A stretch of DNA of 64,000 nt, from NCBI RefSeq assembly GCF_000745855.1, contig NZ_JQKD01000004.1:1-64000 (forward strand). The letters are read 5' to 3'. Source of the stretch: Xenophilus azovorans DSM 13620 (GTDB lineage: Bacteria > Pseudomonadota > Gammaproteobacteria > Burkholderiales > Burkholderiaceae_C). The position numbers and the translations under genes are program-made. This document shows, in pieces, positions 1 to 8,246 of the stretch (position 1 is its first letter; every line of letters begins with the position of its first letter). Below the pieces are notes generated by a model. It was not told the DNA's origin and ran no database searches. It was given only the letters and a program-made list of their open reading frames with translations.

Positions 1-1
1 C

Positions 2-253
2 GAACTGTTGGCTGCCGAACTGGCAGCACTGCCTTCCGAACGTCAGGCCGAGCTGGTGCAAGGACTCCAGGAGGATCTGGTGCGTCGAAATGCGCACCCC
101 GCCGTGATTCAGCGATTGGTAGGGAAGGGCTGGACCCATCCGATGGTGCGCCATGAGATGGTCAGCTTCTACGCCGCTGGCGCCTATGGCCCGAATTGGA
201 ACAAGCCCACCGACAAGGAGCTGCTTACCATTGCAGCAGCCCCGACCGCGTGA
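2..253 (+). CDS. hypothetical protein, 5' partial
   Basis: The frame is open from the window edge to a TGA at 251-253, so the true start lies outside. The visible part is about 84 residues, helical, with many Glu, Leu and Arg and no motif I recognise. The sequence around the first possible TTG start has no good ribosome binding site, which also favours a partial gene. No function is assigned. Confidence 0.5.
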   Translation, partial: ELLAAELAALPSERQAELVQGLQEDLVRRNAHPAVIQRLVGKGWTHPMVRHEMVSFYAAGAYGPNWNKPTDKELLTIAAAPTA

Positions 254-286
254 CATTGCCTCGCGGCTGCAGGCCTGATCACACGA

Positions 287-532
287 GTGAACGAGAGCGT
301 TGCTAACTTCGATCAGGAGCAGCTGAGAACCTCTCTCGGTTTCCTCCGCGAAACCGGAAGAGACGGAAAGCTCAATTAAATCAATGGCTTGCTTTCACAT
401 CTGAATCGCGTGACGCCGCTGGGTCTGTGGTCAGGAGCTGCTTTTGGGCTCATACATCCGAATCCGGAAAATGATGCTTGGCGCAGGCGTCAGTCTGAGC
501 GCCTCACTCGCATGAGTGAACGCTTACTTTGA
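287..532 (+). pseudogene. possible broken small gene with one in-frame stop
   Basis: From a GTG at 287 one frame reads as plausible protein to a TGA at 530-532, except for a TAA at 377-379. The part after the stop is rich in Arg, Leu and Ser. The composition looks coding, but nothing is recognisable, so this may be chance. Otherwise 254-577 holds nothing I can support. Confidence 0.25.
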
Positions 533-577
533 TGCTGCGCCAGCCTGGCGCAGCTGACTGTACTTTTGCAGAGGTAC

Positions 578-925
578 TTAGCGAAGCCGCACAACGCCAC
601 TGGCGTCACGGCGCGACTTCAAATCGTCGAACGATCCGAAGTCGTGGTCTACGGGGAGGCGGGCCATGTGCGCATCAGTGGCTTCGGCAACGGCCGGCGT
701 CTCGGCGAAACGGGGCAGGGTGGTCCAGCCCATGACGCGGCCCTCGAGATGCCGGCGCTCGATGACTGCCAGCACATTCTCGAGCACGCGCACCTGCACC
801 TTCCGCTCGGCTGGCTGCGGAGAAAGTTCGAGTTCGGGGAACTCAGGGTGTACGAAGAGAGAGCCCATATGCTTGGTCGTTGCCTGAAAACTATACTGCA
901 ATAGCTTCAGCGCAGGTGTTCCCAC
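578..925 (-). CDS. hypothetical protein
   Basis: An unrecognised protein of up to 115 residues. A GTG start at 925 would overlap the 3' end of the upstream gene (stop at 907-909) by 19 nt. An ATG at 868 would give a 96-residue product beginning MGSLFVHPEF. No domain, signal peptide or membrane segment is evident. The overlap and shared strand suggest co-transcription with the 907-1488 gene. Confidence 0.45.
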   Translation of the reverse strand: MGTPALKLLQYSFQATTKHMGSLFVHPEFPELELSPQPAERKVQVRVLENVLAVIERRHLEGRVMGWTTLPRFAETPAVAEATDAHMARLPVDHDFGSFDDLKSRRDASGVVRLR

Positions 926-1488
926 TTGAGGGTACAGGCATGCGCCGAGGCCATGTCATAGACAAAATACCGGTCGTCCATCCTCCTGAAAAGTGAGAGC
1001 AGCGAGCCTTTCAGATGGTTCCGCCGGATCAGGCCGTAGGCGAGATAGCGCTTGACCAGATCGTCCTGCTGCTTGCGTGTGCCGCGATGGTCAGCATGCA
1101 GCGCGACACGGCCCTGCAGCCCTTGCCAGCGACTTGCCTGGACGGCCGTGTCCAGCAGCAGGGGCATCACCACGAAGCGATCCGTGACACCAAAGGCGCG
1201 CAGGGCCGATGCGGGCGTGGAGGTCAGGAACCAGACGAATGTGCTCATCTCGCCAGGTTCGCCAGGGTACGGATAGCCGTGAACCAGCATCGCAAGACCA
1301 AGCGGAACCGCCCGTCCGGTCGGTGACGAGATGACGATCTGAAAAGCCTCGGTCAATCGGCCGTGCACATCGTTCAACAGGTACGAAGCCGTCAAGTAGC
1401 GCGGCCAATTCCAGCTCTGGTCCAGCCGGGTCGGATCGGTTGCGATGAACGGCTCGTGGATCAATCGCTGCCAATTTCCCAGCTCCAT
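907..1488 (-). CDS. hypothetical protein, about 193 residues
   Basis: I chose the ATG at 1488 because AGGAGG lies about 8 nt upstream on the minus strand; the longer frame starting at 1632 lacks such a site. The protein starts MELGNWQRLIHEPF and contains the conserved-looking stretch GRVALHADHRGTRKQQDD followed by a basic C-terminal half. I do not recognise the family. It is the first gene of a likely two-gene minus-strand unit with 578-925. The 290 nt upstream of it, to the transposase remnant, hold no clear gene. Confidence 0.55.
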   Translation of the reverse strand: MELGNWQRLIHEPFIATDPTRLDQSWNWPRYLTASYLLNDVHGRLTEAFQIVISSPTGRAVPLGLAMLVHGYPYPGEPGEMSTFVWFLTSTPASALRAFGVTDRFVVMPLLLDTAVQASRWQGLQGRVALHADHRGTRKQQDDLVKRYLAYGLIRRNHLKGSLLSLFRRMDDRYFVYDMASAHACTLKWEHLR

Positions 1489-1779
1489 GAAGCCGGCCTC
1501 CTGGACGACGCAGTCGACCACGCCTATGCCAGGGCGCGCACGCGGGATTCTTTGGATCGCTTTGACAGAGGCTGAAGGCAAGGGAGGTCGGCGGAGAGAA
1601 ACGGTGAAGGCGGCTGAGGATAGCCGGGACAAGCCCGATCCCCGCTGATCATCGTCGCACCGGTTCGAAATTCGAACGTTCGTTCGCTGTTCCGAGAAGA
1701 GCCCGCGCGTTCTGCGGGAAAAGCTATGGGGCCGTCACAGCGCCAAATAAAGTTCGGTGGGGCAGGGCGAAAACTGTGT

Positions 1780-2321
1780 AAATCGTAAGTCACCGGTTCG
1801 GTGAGCACGGCCTGCTTGAGCAACCGATAGAACAGCACGCCGCGTGAGCCCGAGGTGCGGCGTTGAAGTGGAAGACGAACTCGTCCACGTAGGCGTCTAG
1901 GTGCTCGGGCTGCACCGAGCCATGGTGCGTGCCCAGAATCCAGCGCTTGATCAGCCAGGCCAACCGATGCACGCCGGCCATGGACGCATGAGCGGGGCAC
2001 CTGCGAGCCGAGCATGACCGTGCGCTGATGGTCGTAATCCAGTTCCTTCAACGCCCGGTAGGCGGCCGAATCATCGGTGCACACCTAGGCGCCGGGCTCG
2101 ACGGCCTCTTGCACGCATGGAATTACACTGGAGGCCGAGTCATTGGCAATGCGGCGCAGCCGGATGCGCCCAAACCCCTTGGGCTGCAGTGTCTCCACCG
2201 CCATGACGACCAGCACCTTGGCCGTGCTGCTCTTGCGGCCCGCCGCAGTCAGCGGCTCCTGGCGGTCGGTCAGCGCCAAGTAGGTCTCGTCCACTTCGAC
2301 TCGAGGAATGGCTTGACGCAC
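1780..2321 (-). pseudogene. IS1595-family (ISXO2-like) transposase remnant
   Basis: Three minus-strand frames together spell an ISXO2-like DDE transposase. 2085-2321 has VEVDETYL and KVLVVMAVE, covering the first catalytic Asp. The next frame has CTDDSAAYRAL, the second Asp region. 1790-1981 has HRLAWLIKRWILGTHHGSV and DEFVFHFN, the C-terminal third. At least two frameshifts separate them and the N-terminal zinc-binding part is missing, so it is inactive. No terminal repeats were identified. Its 5' side abuts a truncated plus-strand gene fragment at about 2305. Confidence 0.75.
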
Positions 2322-2467
2322 CCGTCGAGCGCTCGCGGGATTTCCTTAACCAGTATCCGGCCGAGCATCTGATGATGACGCCCGAGCCGCTGCCGCCGAA
2401 GGAGCCCAGGCCCAAGGCTGAGCGGGCCAAGCCTAAGCAGCCACCCGAGCAGCCGACACTGTTCTAG
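2306..2467 (+). pseudogene. C-terminal fragment of an SRAP (YedK/HMCES-like) protein
   Basis: The plus-strand frame ending at TAG 2465-2467 reads EEWLDAPVERSRDFLNQYPA, then a Pro/Lys-rich tail ending PTLF. This resembles the C-terminus of SOS response-associated peptidases, which crosslink abasic sites in single-stranded DNA: a WLD box, a helix with YPAE, and a Pro-rich tail. The catalytic Cys2 and about the first three quarters of the gene are absent. The break coincides with the transposase remnant, so an insertion or deletion probably removed the 5' part. The family assignment rests on C-terminal similarity only. Confidence 0.5.
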
Positions 2468-2654
2468 GGCGCTAGGCCGAAGGCGGGGGGAAAGGCCTAC
2501 CGCTCCTCGGCGCCTTTGCGTAACGCAATTTTCATCGTCGCGGACTATGCTTCAAGCAGACAGTCTGCCGGCGCTGGTAGAGGTTGCTTCGGCGCTCGCC
2601 CGTCAAGGGCGGTTCCTCGATGCCGGCGACTGTCGCGGGTTACGCAGCGTGTGC

Positions 2655-2903
2655 TTAGGTGAACGCCCCGAGGATCTGCGCGTCCATTTCGATGCGCAGC
2701 CAGTCGGCGGCGCGCTCCAACTGATTGACCTTGTCCAACTGCGCAGGCGTGGGGGCGCTGCCCTCGCCGTTGATGCACTCCATGAAGGCGACTGTCGTCT
2801 CTCCGCGCGCTTTGCGGGCTCGCTGATCCGCTTCATTCCAGCGCGCGTAAAGCCGCTTCCAGGTCTTCAACCATTGGGGACCGACTGCCATGGCTTTCTC
2901 CAT
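2655..2903 (-). CDS. hypothetical protein, about 82 residues
   Basis: The start is taken at the ATG at 2903 (MEKAMAVGPQWLKTWKRLY), with an internal alternative at 2891. The protein is a small, charged, mostly helical soluble protein. It contains TVAFMECINGEG and ends in a helix (QLERAADWLRIEMDAQILGA). No family is recognised. It is divergent from the short ORF at 2982. Confidence 0.45.
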   Translation of the reverse strand: MEKAMAVGPQWLKTWKRLYARWNEADQRARKARGETTVAFMECINGEGSAPTPAQLDKVNQLERAADWLRIEMDAQILGAFT

Positions 2904-2981
2904 CGGACGAAGCGACGTGCTTCGTGATCGAGACTCTGGCGCGTGTGGCAGCCATGTGCCACTACCAGAATTGGTAGGGAG

Positions 2982-3122
2982 ATGGGCGATGCCGTCGGAG
3001 CGGCTCAAGCGCGCTCAGCGATTCGCAACGCGATCGGGCCCCTACTAGTCTTTTACTTCGACTTCTCCAATGCCGAAGCCCGGATCCGCTATGCGAAGGC
3101 CGAAGCGGTGATGGAGGCATGA
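2982..3122 (+). CDS. possible small protein, 46 residues
   Basis: A short open frame from ATG 2982 to TGA 3120-3122. The second half (FYFDFSNAEARIRYAKAEAV) has protein-like composition. AGGGAG lies directly against the ATG, closer than usual for a ribosome binding site, so translation is doubtful. It could be a fragment of a former gene. Confidence 0.25.
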   Translation: MGDAVGAAQARSAIRNAIGPLLVFYFDFSNAEARIRYAKAEAVMEA

Positions 3123-3181
3123 GTGATCTGACTGTCTGCGCCGGCCGGGCGCGCATACTTATCCGCCGCGCAGCCGGCCTT

Positions 3182-3664
3182 CTACCGAAGATTTTGAGGA
3201 AGCACTCGCAAGATCACGTTATCTGCCCCGGCTCCCGGAACCGCGACGGTCTGACCAGGTTGGCAAGCTCGACCGGATGAGTCCTTGCCGGTGGCGGCGC
3301 ACTTTTCCACCGTGGCAGCGGGCGGCGAAAACTCGACCACAATGGTGTTTTCGATCGTCGACACGTTCGACGCCGTAACGCCGGCTTCGCCCGCTGGCGC
3401 GGTAATGCCGAGGGTAAGGCTCCCGCCCTTCGTGTCCACGCCGATGACCTTGAAAGTGCCGGTCAGTTTCGTGATGCCAAGCCCGATCTTTTCTGCGTCA
3501 GGCTTCTCGGTCTTGAGCTTGAGCAGTTCGTCCCGCACTGTGCCGAGCACCTCGTGCATGTTGCCCAGTACTTGCGGCTTTTCCGCCGGCGGGCGGAACA
3601 TGCAGCAGCCGGTTGTTGCGATGGCGAGACCGATGATCGCGGCCGCCATAAAAAAACTTCGCAT
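3182..3664 (-). CDS. putative lipoprotein, about 160 residues
   Basis: The ATG at 3664 is preceded by GAGGAG at good spacing. The N-terminus (MRSFFMAAAIIGLAIATTGC) is a lipoprotein signal peptide with lipobox ATTGC, so the mature protein would be lipid-anchored at the Cys around residue 20. The rest is a short helical segment, then a beta-rich domain with GGSLTLGIT and TIENTIVVEF. The family is unknown. It has no obvious operon partners. Confidence 0.65.
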   Translation of the reverse strand: MRSFFMAAAIIGLAIATTGCCMFRPPAEKPQVLGNMHEVLGTVRDELLKLKTEKPDAEKIGLGITKLTGTFKVIGVDTKGGSLTLGITAPAGEAGVTASNVSTIENTIVVEFSPPAATVEKCAATGKDSSGRACQPGQTVAVPGAGADNVILRVLPQNLR

Positions 3665-3788
3665 GCGCTTCTCCTCATTGAAGTGGGCTACGAATCCTCC
3701 GCTGGAGCTTTGTGTCAATACTCCGTTCTGAGGTTGCAGGTAGGGCGGAGCCCTTCCGCCGGAGGGCACTTAGGAGCCCGTTGTCATT

Positions 3789-3998
3789 TCAGGGGATCAG
3801 CTCGATCGCCTTCCTGCCTGCATCCGTGATCTGCGCATAGACCGTGCGCTGCCCGTAGGTCTCGCGGCCCTTCGACATCGGCGTGCGGCGCAGGACCACC
3901 CATCCCTTCGCCTCATAGGTCTCAGCCTGGGCGATCTCATCGCTGGATAGAAGCTCGTGGAGGTTGCCGGTCGCGGCGATCTTGCGCAGGAGGTGCAT
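3789..3998 (-). CDS. hypothetical small protein, winged-helix-like
   Basis: This 69-residue protein begins MHLLRKIAATGNLHELLSSD and ends RTVYAQITDAGRKAIELIP. The ending resembles the wing and last helix of small winged-helix regulators, where an ITxxGRxAI pattern is common. That similarity is suggestive only. The start lies about 125 nt from the lipoprotein gene end, on the same strand. Confidence 0.45.
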   Translation of the reverse strand: MHLLRKIAATGNLHELLSSDEIAQAETYEAKGWVVLRRTPMSKGRETYGQRTVYAQITDAGRKAIELIP

Positions 3999-4171
3999 TT
4001 CGGTTCCTTGGGTGATGACCCGGGCAGTTTGCCCGCTAGCGAAGCTATGGTGACTGCGGCCTAATTGCGCTTCGCAATCTAGTGCGCACCACTCTCAATC
4101 GGCGCTGTGAAGACAGGGCGCATCCACTGAGATCAGCCTCGACATCCCAATACTGGAGAATCTTTGACCAC

Positions 4172-4393
4172 ATGGGGCGCACTCTCATGAGCCCAGAAGA
4201 TGCTCGTCTCCTGTGGGAAATTGCCGCCGGCCTCGGCATTGGCGGCCTGATCGGAATTGGCCTTACCTGGCTCGTGCTCAAGTTCTTCGTGTCCAGCTAC
4301 CTGGCCGAGAAGGGCAAGAACCTCGCCACAAAGGAAGACATCGCCGAGATCACTCGCAAGATCGAGGGCGTCAAGAGCGAATACCTTGCCTGA
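4172..4393 (+). CDS. small membrane protein, about 73 residues
   Basis: The start is ATG 4172 or, equally possible, ATG 4187 (MSPEDARLLWEI). A single hydrophobic segment (GLGIGGLIGIGLTWLVLKFF) is followed by a charged tail with LATKEDIAEITRKIEGVKSEY. That tail pattern is common in short single-pass proteins of unknown function in proteobacteria. It probably sits in the inner membrane with a cytoplasmic helical tail. Confidence 0.5.
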   Translation: MGRTLMSPEDARLLWEIAAGLGIGGLIGIGLTWLVLKFFVSSYLAEKGKNLATKEDIAEITRKIEGVKSEYLA

Positions 4394-4792
4394 AGGCTTG
4401 AATGAACGGCCTTGCCGATGCCGTCTCTACCTCAAAGGGATGCTTGAACGAATGAGTTGCAGGCCGGGCGCCCACCGGCTGCACGCCGGTGCCGGGCTGC
4501 TCCAGGTTCGCGCGGTCGCGCTCATCCCCTCACGGGGACGGGCCTGCTGGCCCGCCTTGTGCATCCCTGGCGCGGGATCGGAAGCGGGTTGCATCCGAGG
4601 TTGGTGAGGGTGGGGGAGGGGCTTGCCTGTGTGTCCTCAGCGTACCCCACCGTTCTCGCGTTCAAGGCCCTGCGCGCGCTTCGCGTGCTCGGCGCGTCCC
4701 GCGCGCCTGCGGCGACCTTGAGCGCTGCGCTGCGGCGGGGTGGTCCGGGGTCACGCAGGCAATCCCGCCTGTGTCATCCACAGGAGCTCACC
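4394..4792 (+). promoter_or_regulatory. non-coding GC-rich leader upstream of radC
   Basis: No convincing gene. The left half carries copy A of the dispersed repeat (4463-4575). The right half (about 4655-4790) shares short blocks with the leader before the DUF2958 gene, including CTTCGCGTGCT-like text and GGCAATCCCGCC. It contains imperfect palindromes and ends in CAGGAG before the radC start. Confidence 0.5.
4463..4575 (+). repeat. dispersed leader repeat, copy A
   Basis: About 110 bp including CGGGCTGCTCCAGGTTCGCG, TCGCGCTCATCCCCTCACGG and GCATCCCTGGCGCGG. It closely matches copy C (11166-11272) throughout and copy B (8123-8220) in its left half. It lies about 220 bp before the radC start. 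Confidence 0.75.
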
Positions 4793-5386
4793 ATGACCGC
4801 ATCTCTCGATCTCACCACCCAGCAACGCCGCATCGTCGATGCCTTGCGCCCCATCCTTGGCGCGGAGGCCGACGCGCTGTACGAGGCCCACGGCCGTTCG
4901 CTGCACAAGCTGGCCGGCTTCGCCCGTGACTCGTCGATGCCCGGTTGCCGACGCCTGGCGACCAGCCTGGCGCTGGCGCAGGAGCTGCTCGCCGAGGAGA
5001 TGATTGCCGGGCCGGTGTTCGACTCGCCGACGGCGGTGAGCGATTTCCTGAAGCTGCACTTTGCGGGGCAGCCCTACGAGAGCTTCGTGGTCATGTACCT
5101 CGACGCGCAGCATCGGCTGATCGCGATCGAAGACCTCTTTCGCGGCACGCTCGCCCAGGCCAGCGTGTACCCGCGCGAGATCGCGCGCAGGGCCCTCCTT
5201 CACAACGCGGCGGCGCTGATCGTGGCGCACAACCACCCAAGCGGTGCAGCCGAGCCGTCGCGTGCGGATGAAGCGCTGACGAGCGCGCTGAAGGCGTCGC
5301 TGTCGCTGCTCGACGTTCGCGTGCTCGATCACCTGGTCATCGCCGGCAACCAGGCGACGTCGCTCGCACAGCGCGGGCTGATGTAG
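4793..5386 (+). CDS. radC: RadC-family (JAB/MPN) protein
   Basis: The 197-residue product starts at ATG 4793 behind CAGGAG. It has an N-terminal helical segment and a C-terminal JAB1/MPN metalloprotease-like domain. The domain has the RadC signature: FVVMYLDAQHRL, a conserved Glu in AIEDLFRGT, RRALLHNAAALIVAHNHPSG with the zinc-binding His pair around residue 144, then a Ser/Asp-containing DHLVIAG. RadC proteins are common on mobile elements. Their biochemical role is not settled and the old DNA-repair assignment is doubtful. ArdC follows after 440 nt. Confidence 0.9.
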   Translation: MTASLDLTTQQRRIVDALRPILGAEADALYEAHGRSLHKLAGFARDSSMPGCRRLATSLALAQELLAEEMIAGPVFDSPTAVSDFLKLHFAGQPYESFVVMYLDAQHRLIAIEDLFRGTLAQASVYPREIARRALLHNAAALIVAHNHPSGAAEPSRADEALTSALKASLSLLDVRVLDHLVIAGNQATSLAQRGLM

Positions 5387-5824
5387 CGCCATGGGGCTTC
5401 GGCCCTTTCTGCTGGCTCCGCCGCATGGCGCGGCTTCGAAGCCTTGCACGTGAGTGGCCGCTGGAGCGCGGCCACTTGCAGCGCAAGAAAACATGCCTCC
5501 TGGAGCCTCTGCGCCCGCGCGCTGAGGAGGGCGCGGCCTGCTGGCCGCTTGCAGACACCGACGGGTGGGTGGATGCGGCGTGCCGGCGTCGTGCGCCGCG
5601 GTGGATCTGCCTTCGAAGCCGCCTCTTGGCCGACGCATAGCTCGCCCGGGCCGCTGTCCAGGGCTCGGGCTTTGCCACCGTCCTCACCCGGTCCTCTCTT
5701 CGCTCGGCTGCGGCCTCCGGGCGGTCCCTGGACATCGGCCCTTTGCGCTCGCTCTTCATGCGTCGAGGCGGCTCCGAAAGCAGATGTTCAACCACCGCGG
5801 CACACCCCGCAGAAAGGCTCAGCC
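5387..5824 (+). promoter_or_regulatory. non-coding leader upstream of ardC
   Basis: 438 nt of GC-rich sequence with open frames that look like shadows. It begins with palindromic GC text (ATGGCGCGGC and CCGCGCCAT-like arms). The last 17 nt and the first codons of ardC (5808-5836) are duplicated almost exactly at 8218-8246. No clear sigma70 promoter was recognised. Confidence 0.4.
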
Positions 5825-6901
5825 ATGCATGCAACTTCTTCCACCCGTCAACGCAATGCGGACAACCGAACAGCCACGGGCGTTCCCCCCGTACCCCCCG
5901 AGGGCTCACCAAAAGCAGGCCAGGTTGAAGGCGAAGCCCGGACGAGCCGCAGCAGCGGCCGGATGGATGTCCGGCAGGTCATCACGGACCGCATCATCGG
6001 CATGCTCGAGAAGGGCGGCAACGTGTTCCGGGAGCGCTGGACGCGGGCGGCCGCGCGTGGCGTGGCGCGCAACGGCAAGACCGGCGAGCCCTATCACGGC
6101 GCCAATGTGCTGCTGCTCTGGGACGAGGCGATCGAGCAGGGTTATGGCTCGAATGTCTGGATGACGTACAAGCAGGCAGCCGGTCTCGGCGCGCAGGTGC
6201 GGCGCGGGGAAAAAGCCGTGCTTTGCGCGCATTTCGAGCGGCGCCCGGTCAAGGGACGTGATCAGGGCGACGTTGACAGATCAGCCGCTGATGGCGAAGA
6301 CCGTACGGAGGAGGGCGGGCAGCGCGGCGTGCTGTTGTGCAGGCCGTTCTGGGTGTTCAACGTGGCGCAGATCGATGGCCTTCCGCTGGAGCTCATCGAC
6401 GGTCATTGCTATCCGCCGGGCCCGTCCTGCCCATCGGTGGAGGCGGCATTGCGGCTGGTGGCAGGGAGCTGCGCCGAGATTCGGCATGGCTTCGAGCGAG
6501 CCATGTACATGCCCGAGTTGGACGAGATCCGGTTGCCATGGCCACGGCGCTTCAGCGGTCCCGAGGCGTACTGCGCGACGACGCTGCACGAGCTGGTGCA
6601 TTGGACCGGGCACGCGAGCCGGCTGAACCGGCAATTCGGCCGGCGCTTCGGCGATGCAGCCTATGCGTTCGAGGAGCTGGTGGCCGAACTCGGTTCGGCC
6701 TTCGTGCTCGGCCACTGCGGACTGGTGGACGCCACGATCGAAGGGCATGCGGCGTACCTGGACAGCTGGCTGCAGGTCCTGAAGAACGATCGCACCGCCA
6801 TCTTCACGGCGGCGCGCCATGCTGGGGCGGCCTTCGAGTTCATCCTGTCGAAGGGATTGCCGGAGGGGGACCGGTCGCCTGAGCTTCCAATACAGGCATG
6901 A
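5825..6901 (+). CDS. ardC: ArdC-like antirestriction / ssDNA-binding metallopeptidase-fold protein
   Basis: 358 residues from ATG 5825. After a Ser/Thr-rich tail of about 45 residues comes the ArdC N-terminal domain (DUF1738): YHGANVLLLWDEAIEQGYGS, then VWMTYKQAAGLGAQVRRGEK. The C-terminal zincin-like domain has HELVHWTGH near residue 255, with the downstream Glu in YAFEELVAELG. ArdC of IncW plasmids binds single-stranded DNA and protects incoming DNA from restriction, and the HExxH metal site is retained here. The position near radC and the leader repeats fits a leading-region gene. An Asp/Glu/Arg-rich insertion of about 25 residues near residue 140 is unusual. Confidence 0.88.
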   Translation: MHATSSTRQRNADNRTATGVPPVPPEGSPKAGQVEGEARTSRSSGRMDVRQVITDRIIGMLEKGGNVFRERWTRAAARGVARNGKTGEPYHGANVLLLWDEAIEQGYGSNVWMTYKQAAGLGAQVRRGEKAVLCAHFERRPVKGRDQGDVDRSAADGEDRTEEGGQRGVLLCRPFWVFNVAQIDGLPLELIDGHCYPPGPSCPSVEAALRLVAGSCAEIRHGFERAMYMPELDEIRLPWPRRFSGPEAYCATTLHELVHWTGHASRLNRQFGRRFGDAAYAFEELVAELGSAFVLGHCGLVDATIEGHAAYLDSWLQVLKNDRTAIFTAARHAGAAFEFILSKGLPEGDRSPELPIQA

Positions 6902-6964
6902 CTTGCGGTGTCCGTGCCGGCTGTCGCCGACCCGGTCTCGCCGCCGGCAGGGCCAGCGCTCGTC

Positions 6965-7236
6965 CTACTCCTCGAGCTCAGCCCGGATGTGGGCACCCGC
7001 GGTGTACTCCGGCAACCGGCTGCGGGGTATCCGTCGCCGATCGCGGCGGCCATCTCGACGACCTGCAGGCACAACTCGACCATGTTCCGGTCGAGCTTGT
7101 CGCCCGGGCGGATCAGGCCGACTTCGACGGCTGCCGCTGTGAAGCGCGCGATGGGGTCGCGCGCCATGCCGACCGGGTCGGCATCCTCGTCTTCCACCTG
7201 CTCGGAGACGATGCTGGAGAGGAAGCCCATGCCCAT
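6965..7236 (-). CDS. hypothetical small protein with a likely 3' frameshift
   Basis: The frame from ATG 7236 reads MGMGFLSSIVSEQVEDEDAD, DPIARFTAAAVEVGLI and KLDRNMVELCLQVVEMAAAI, then turns into low-quality sequence near 7025 and runs antisense into ardC. The next frame continues sensibly as PEYTAGAHIRAELEE and stops at 6965. One missing base in 7015-7030 would join the two into a protein of about 90 residues. The helical part looks like a small soluble conserved protein of unknown role. It could be a pseudogene or a sequencing error. Confidence 0.55.
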
Positions 7237-7265
7237 CGACTACTCCTTGTCTATGTTCGCGCAGC

Positions 7266-7643
7266 TTAGCGCTGCGCGTCATCCGGCGGATTTCTAGCTT
7301 GCCGATCGGCGAACCACTGCGCGTAGGGGCTGTCGCGCACCAAGTGGCGATCAAGGTCCGGCGCGCCGTCGGTCCACCAGGGCGGGCCGTGCCCGCCTAA
7401 GGCGATCCTGGCGGCGTGTATCTGGCTTCGGGCTTGACGAGGCGCAGCGGCTTCGCCGCCGCGCCGCGCGATCGCCATCGCGCGGCGGGCATCCATCAGC
7501 CGCTCGACGAGGCGCTGGCGCTCCTCGCGGGTCAGCCCAGGGTTGGCAGCGCGCCAGAGACGCCCGCGCGCGACGATGTAGCGCCCGTCGGGCGTGAGCG
7601 GGTATTGCTCGGTTGAGGCCAAGGTGCCGTGGGGACCTGTCAT
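7266..7643 (-). CDS. conserved hypothetical protein, about 125 residues
   Basis: The start at ATG 7643 overlaps the upstream stop by four bases (ATGA), which indicates translational coupling. The N-terminal region has a clear conserved pattern: YPLTPDGRYIVARGRLWRAA, then LTREERQRLVERLMDARRA. The C-terminus has the Trp-rich GPPWWTDGAP and DSPYAQWFADRQ. I have no functional assignment. It is the second gene of a pair with 7640-7936. Confidence 0.7.
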   Translation of the reverse strand: MTGPHGTLASTEQYPLTPDGRYIVARGRLWRAANPGLTREERQRLVERLMDARRAMAIARRGGEAAAPRQARSQIHAARIALGGHGPPWWTDGAPDLDRHLVRDSPYAQWFADRQARNPPDDAQR

Positions 7644-7936
7644 CCGTTCGAGCGCGCCGACGCCTGGCGCAATTCGCCGAGGCGCTGCGCTTCTTCTGCG
7701 TCCCTCAGGCTCTTGGCGGCGCGTGCAGCCGAATACTCGACGTAGAGCGTGTCGATGATCTTGCCCCATTCGGCCGCCGCCGCCCGCTTTGCGGCGTCTT
7801 CGCCGAGATCCTTCGTGGAAGCTCCGGCGTGTTCGGGCTGATCGTGATCCTTGGCCCGGAGCGGCCGGGTGGGGAAGGCTGGAACGGCAACGCCAGCCTT
7901 GCGAAGGATGGTCTCTTTCTGGTCTGTTGTCAGCAT
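7640..7936 (-). CDS. hypothetical protein, about 98 residues
   Basis: The start is taken at MLTTDQKETILRKAGVAVPA (ATG 7936), because the upstream ATG in the same frame adds only five residues. The protein is charged, Ala-rich and helical, with AAAEWGKIIDTLYVEYSAAR. It is translationally coupled to the next gene by a 4-nt overlap. The family is not recognised. Confidence 0.6.
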   Translation of the reverse strand: MLTTDQKETILRKAGVAVPAFPTRPLRAKDHDQPEHAGASTKDLGEDAAKRAAAAEWGKIIDTLYVEYSAARAAKSLRDAEEAQRLGELRQASARSNG

Positions 7937-8122
7937 GCGTGTCTCCTGCAAGCGCCGTTCCAGCCTTATGTCTGGAAACGCGCGCCATCAGTGATTTCTT
8001 GATCTACATCATTGCCGGCTCTGCGCGCTGCTCGGCAGTGCGTTCAGATCCGGCCATTTGAGAGGTGAGGGTCGATGCGGCCAAACGCAAGGGCTGTGCC
8101 ATTCCTGCAGTGATGCCTGATG

Positions 8123-8220
8123 CGGGCGCCCCCCGGCTGCGCCGGTGCCGGGCTGCTCTAGGCTCGCGCCTTCGCGCTCATCCCCAGTCTGGACTGGTCG
8201 CGCCAGCCTTGCGCTTTCGC
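8123..8220 (+). repeat. dispersed leader repeat, copy B (diverged)
   Basis: It shares the left part with copies A and C: CGGCTGCGCCGGTGCCGGGC, then GCTGCTC, CTCGCG and TCGCGCTCATCCCC. It diverges after the CATCCCC block. It lies on the same strand as the gene at 8579. Confidence 0.6.
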
Positions 8221-8246
8221 AGAAAAGCTCAGCCATGCATGCAACT
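8218..8246 (+). repeat. duplicate of the ardC ribosome-binding/start region
   Basis: This 29-bp stretch differs at one position from 5808-5836, which spans the ardC leader end, its ATG and first codons (both contain CTCAGCCATGCATGCAACT). No ardC-like protein follows here, so it is a relic of recombination or of a lost gene. Confidence 0.7.

Noticed and set aside
5337-5912. Minus-strand 191-residue open frame across the ardC leader
   Set aside because: Arg/Ser/Ala-rich shadow composition, no motif, and it spans the leader and both gene edges.
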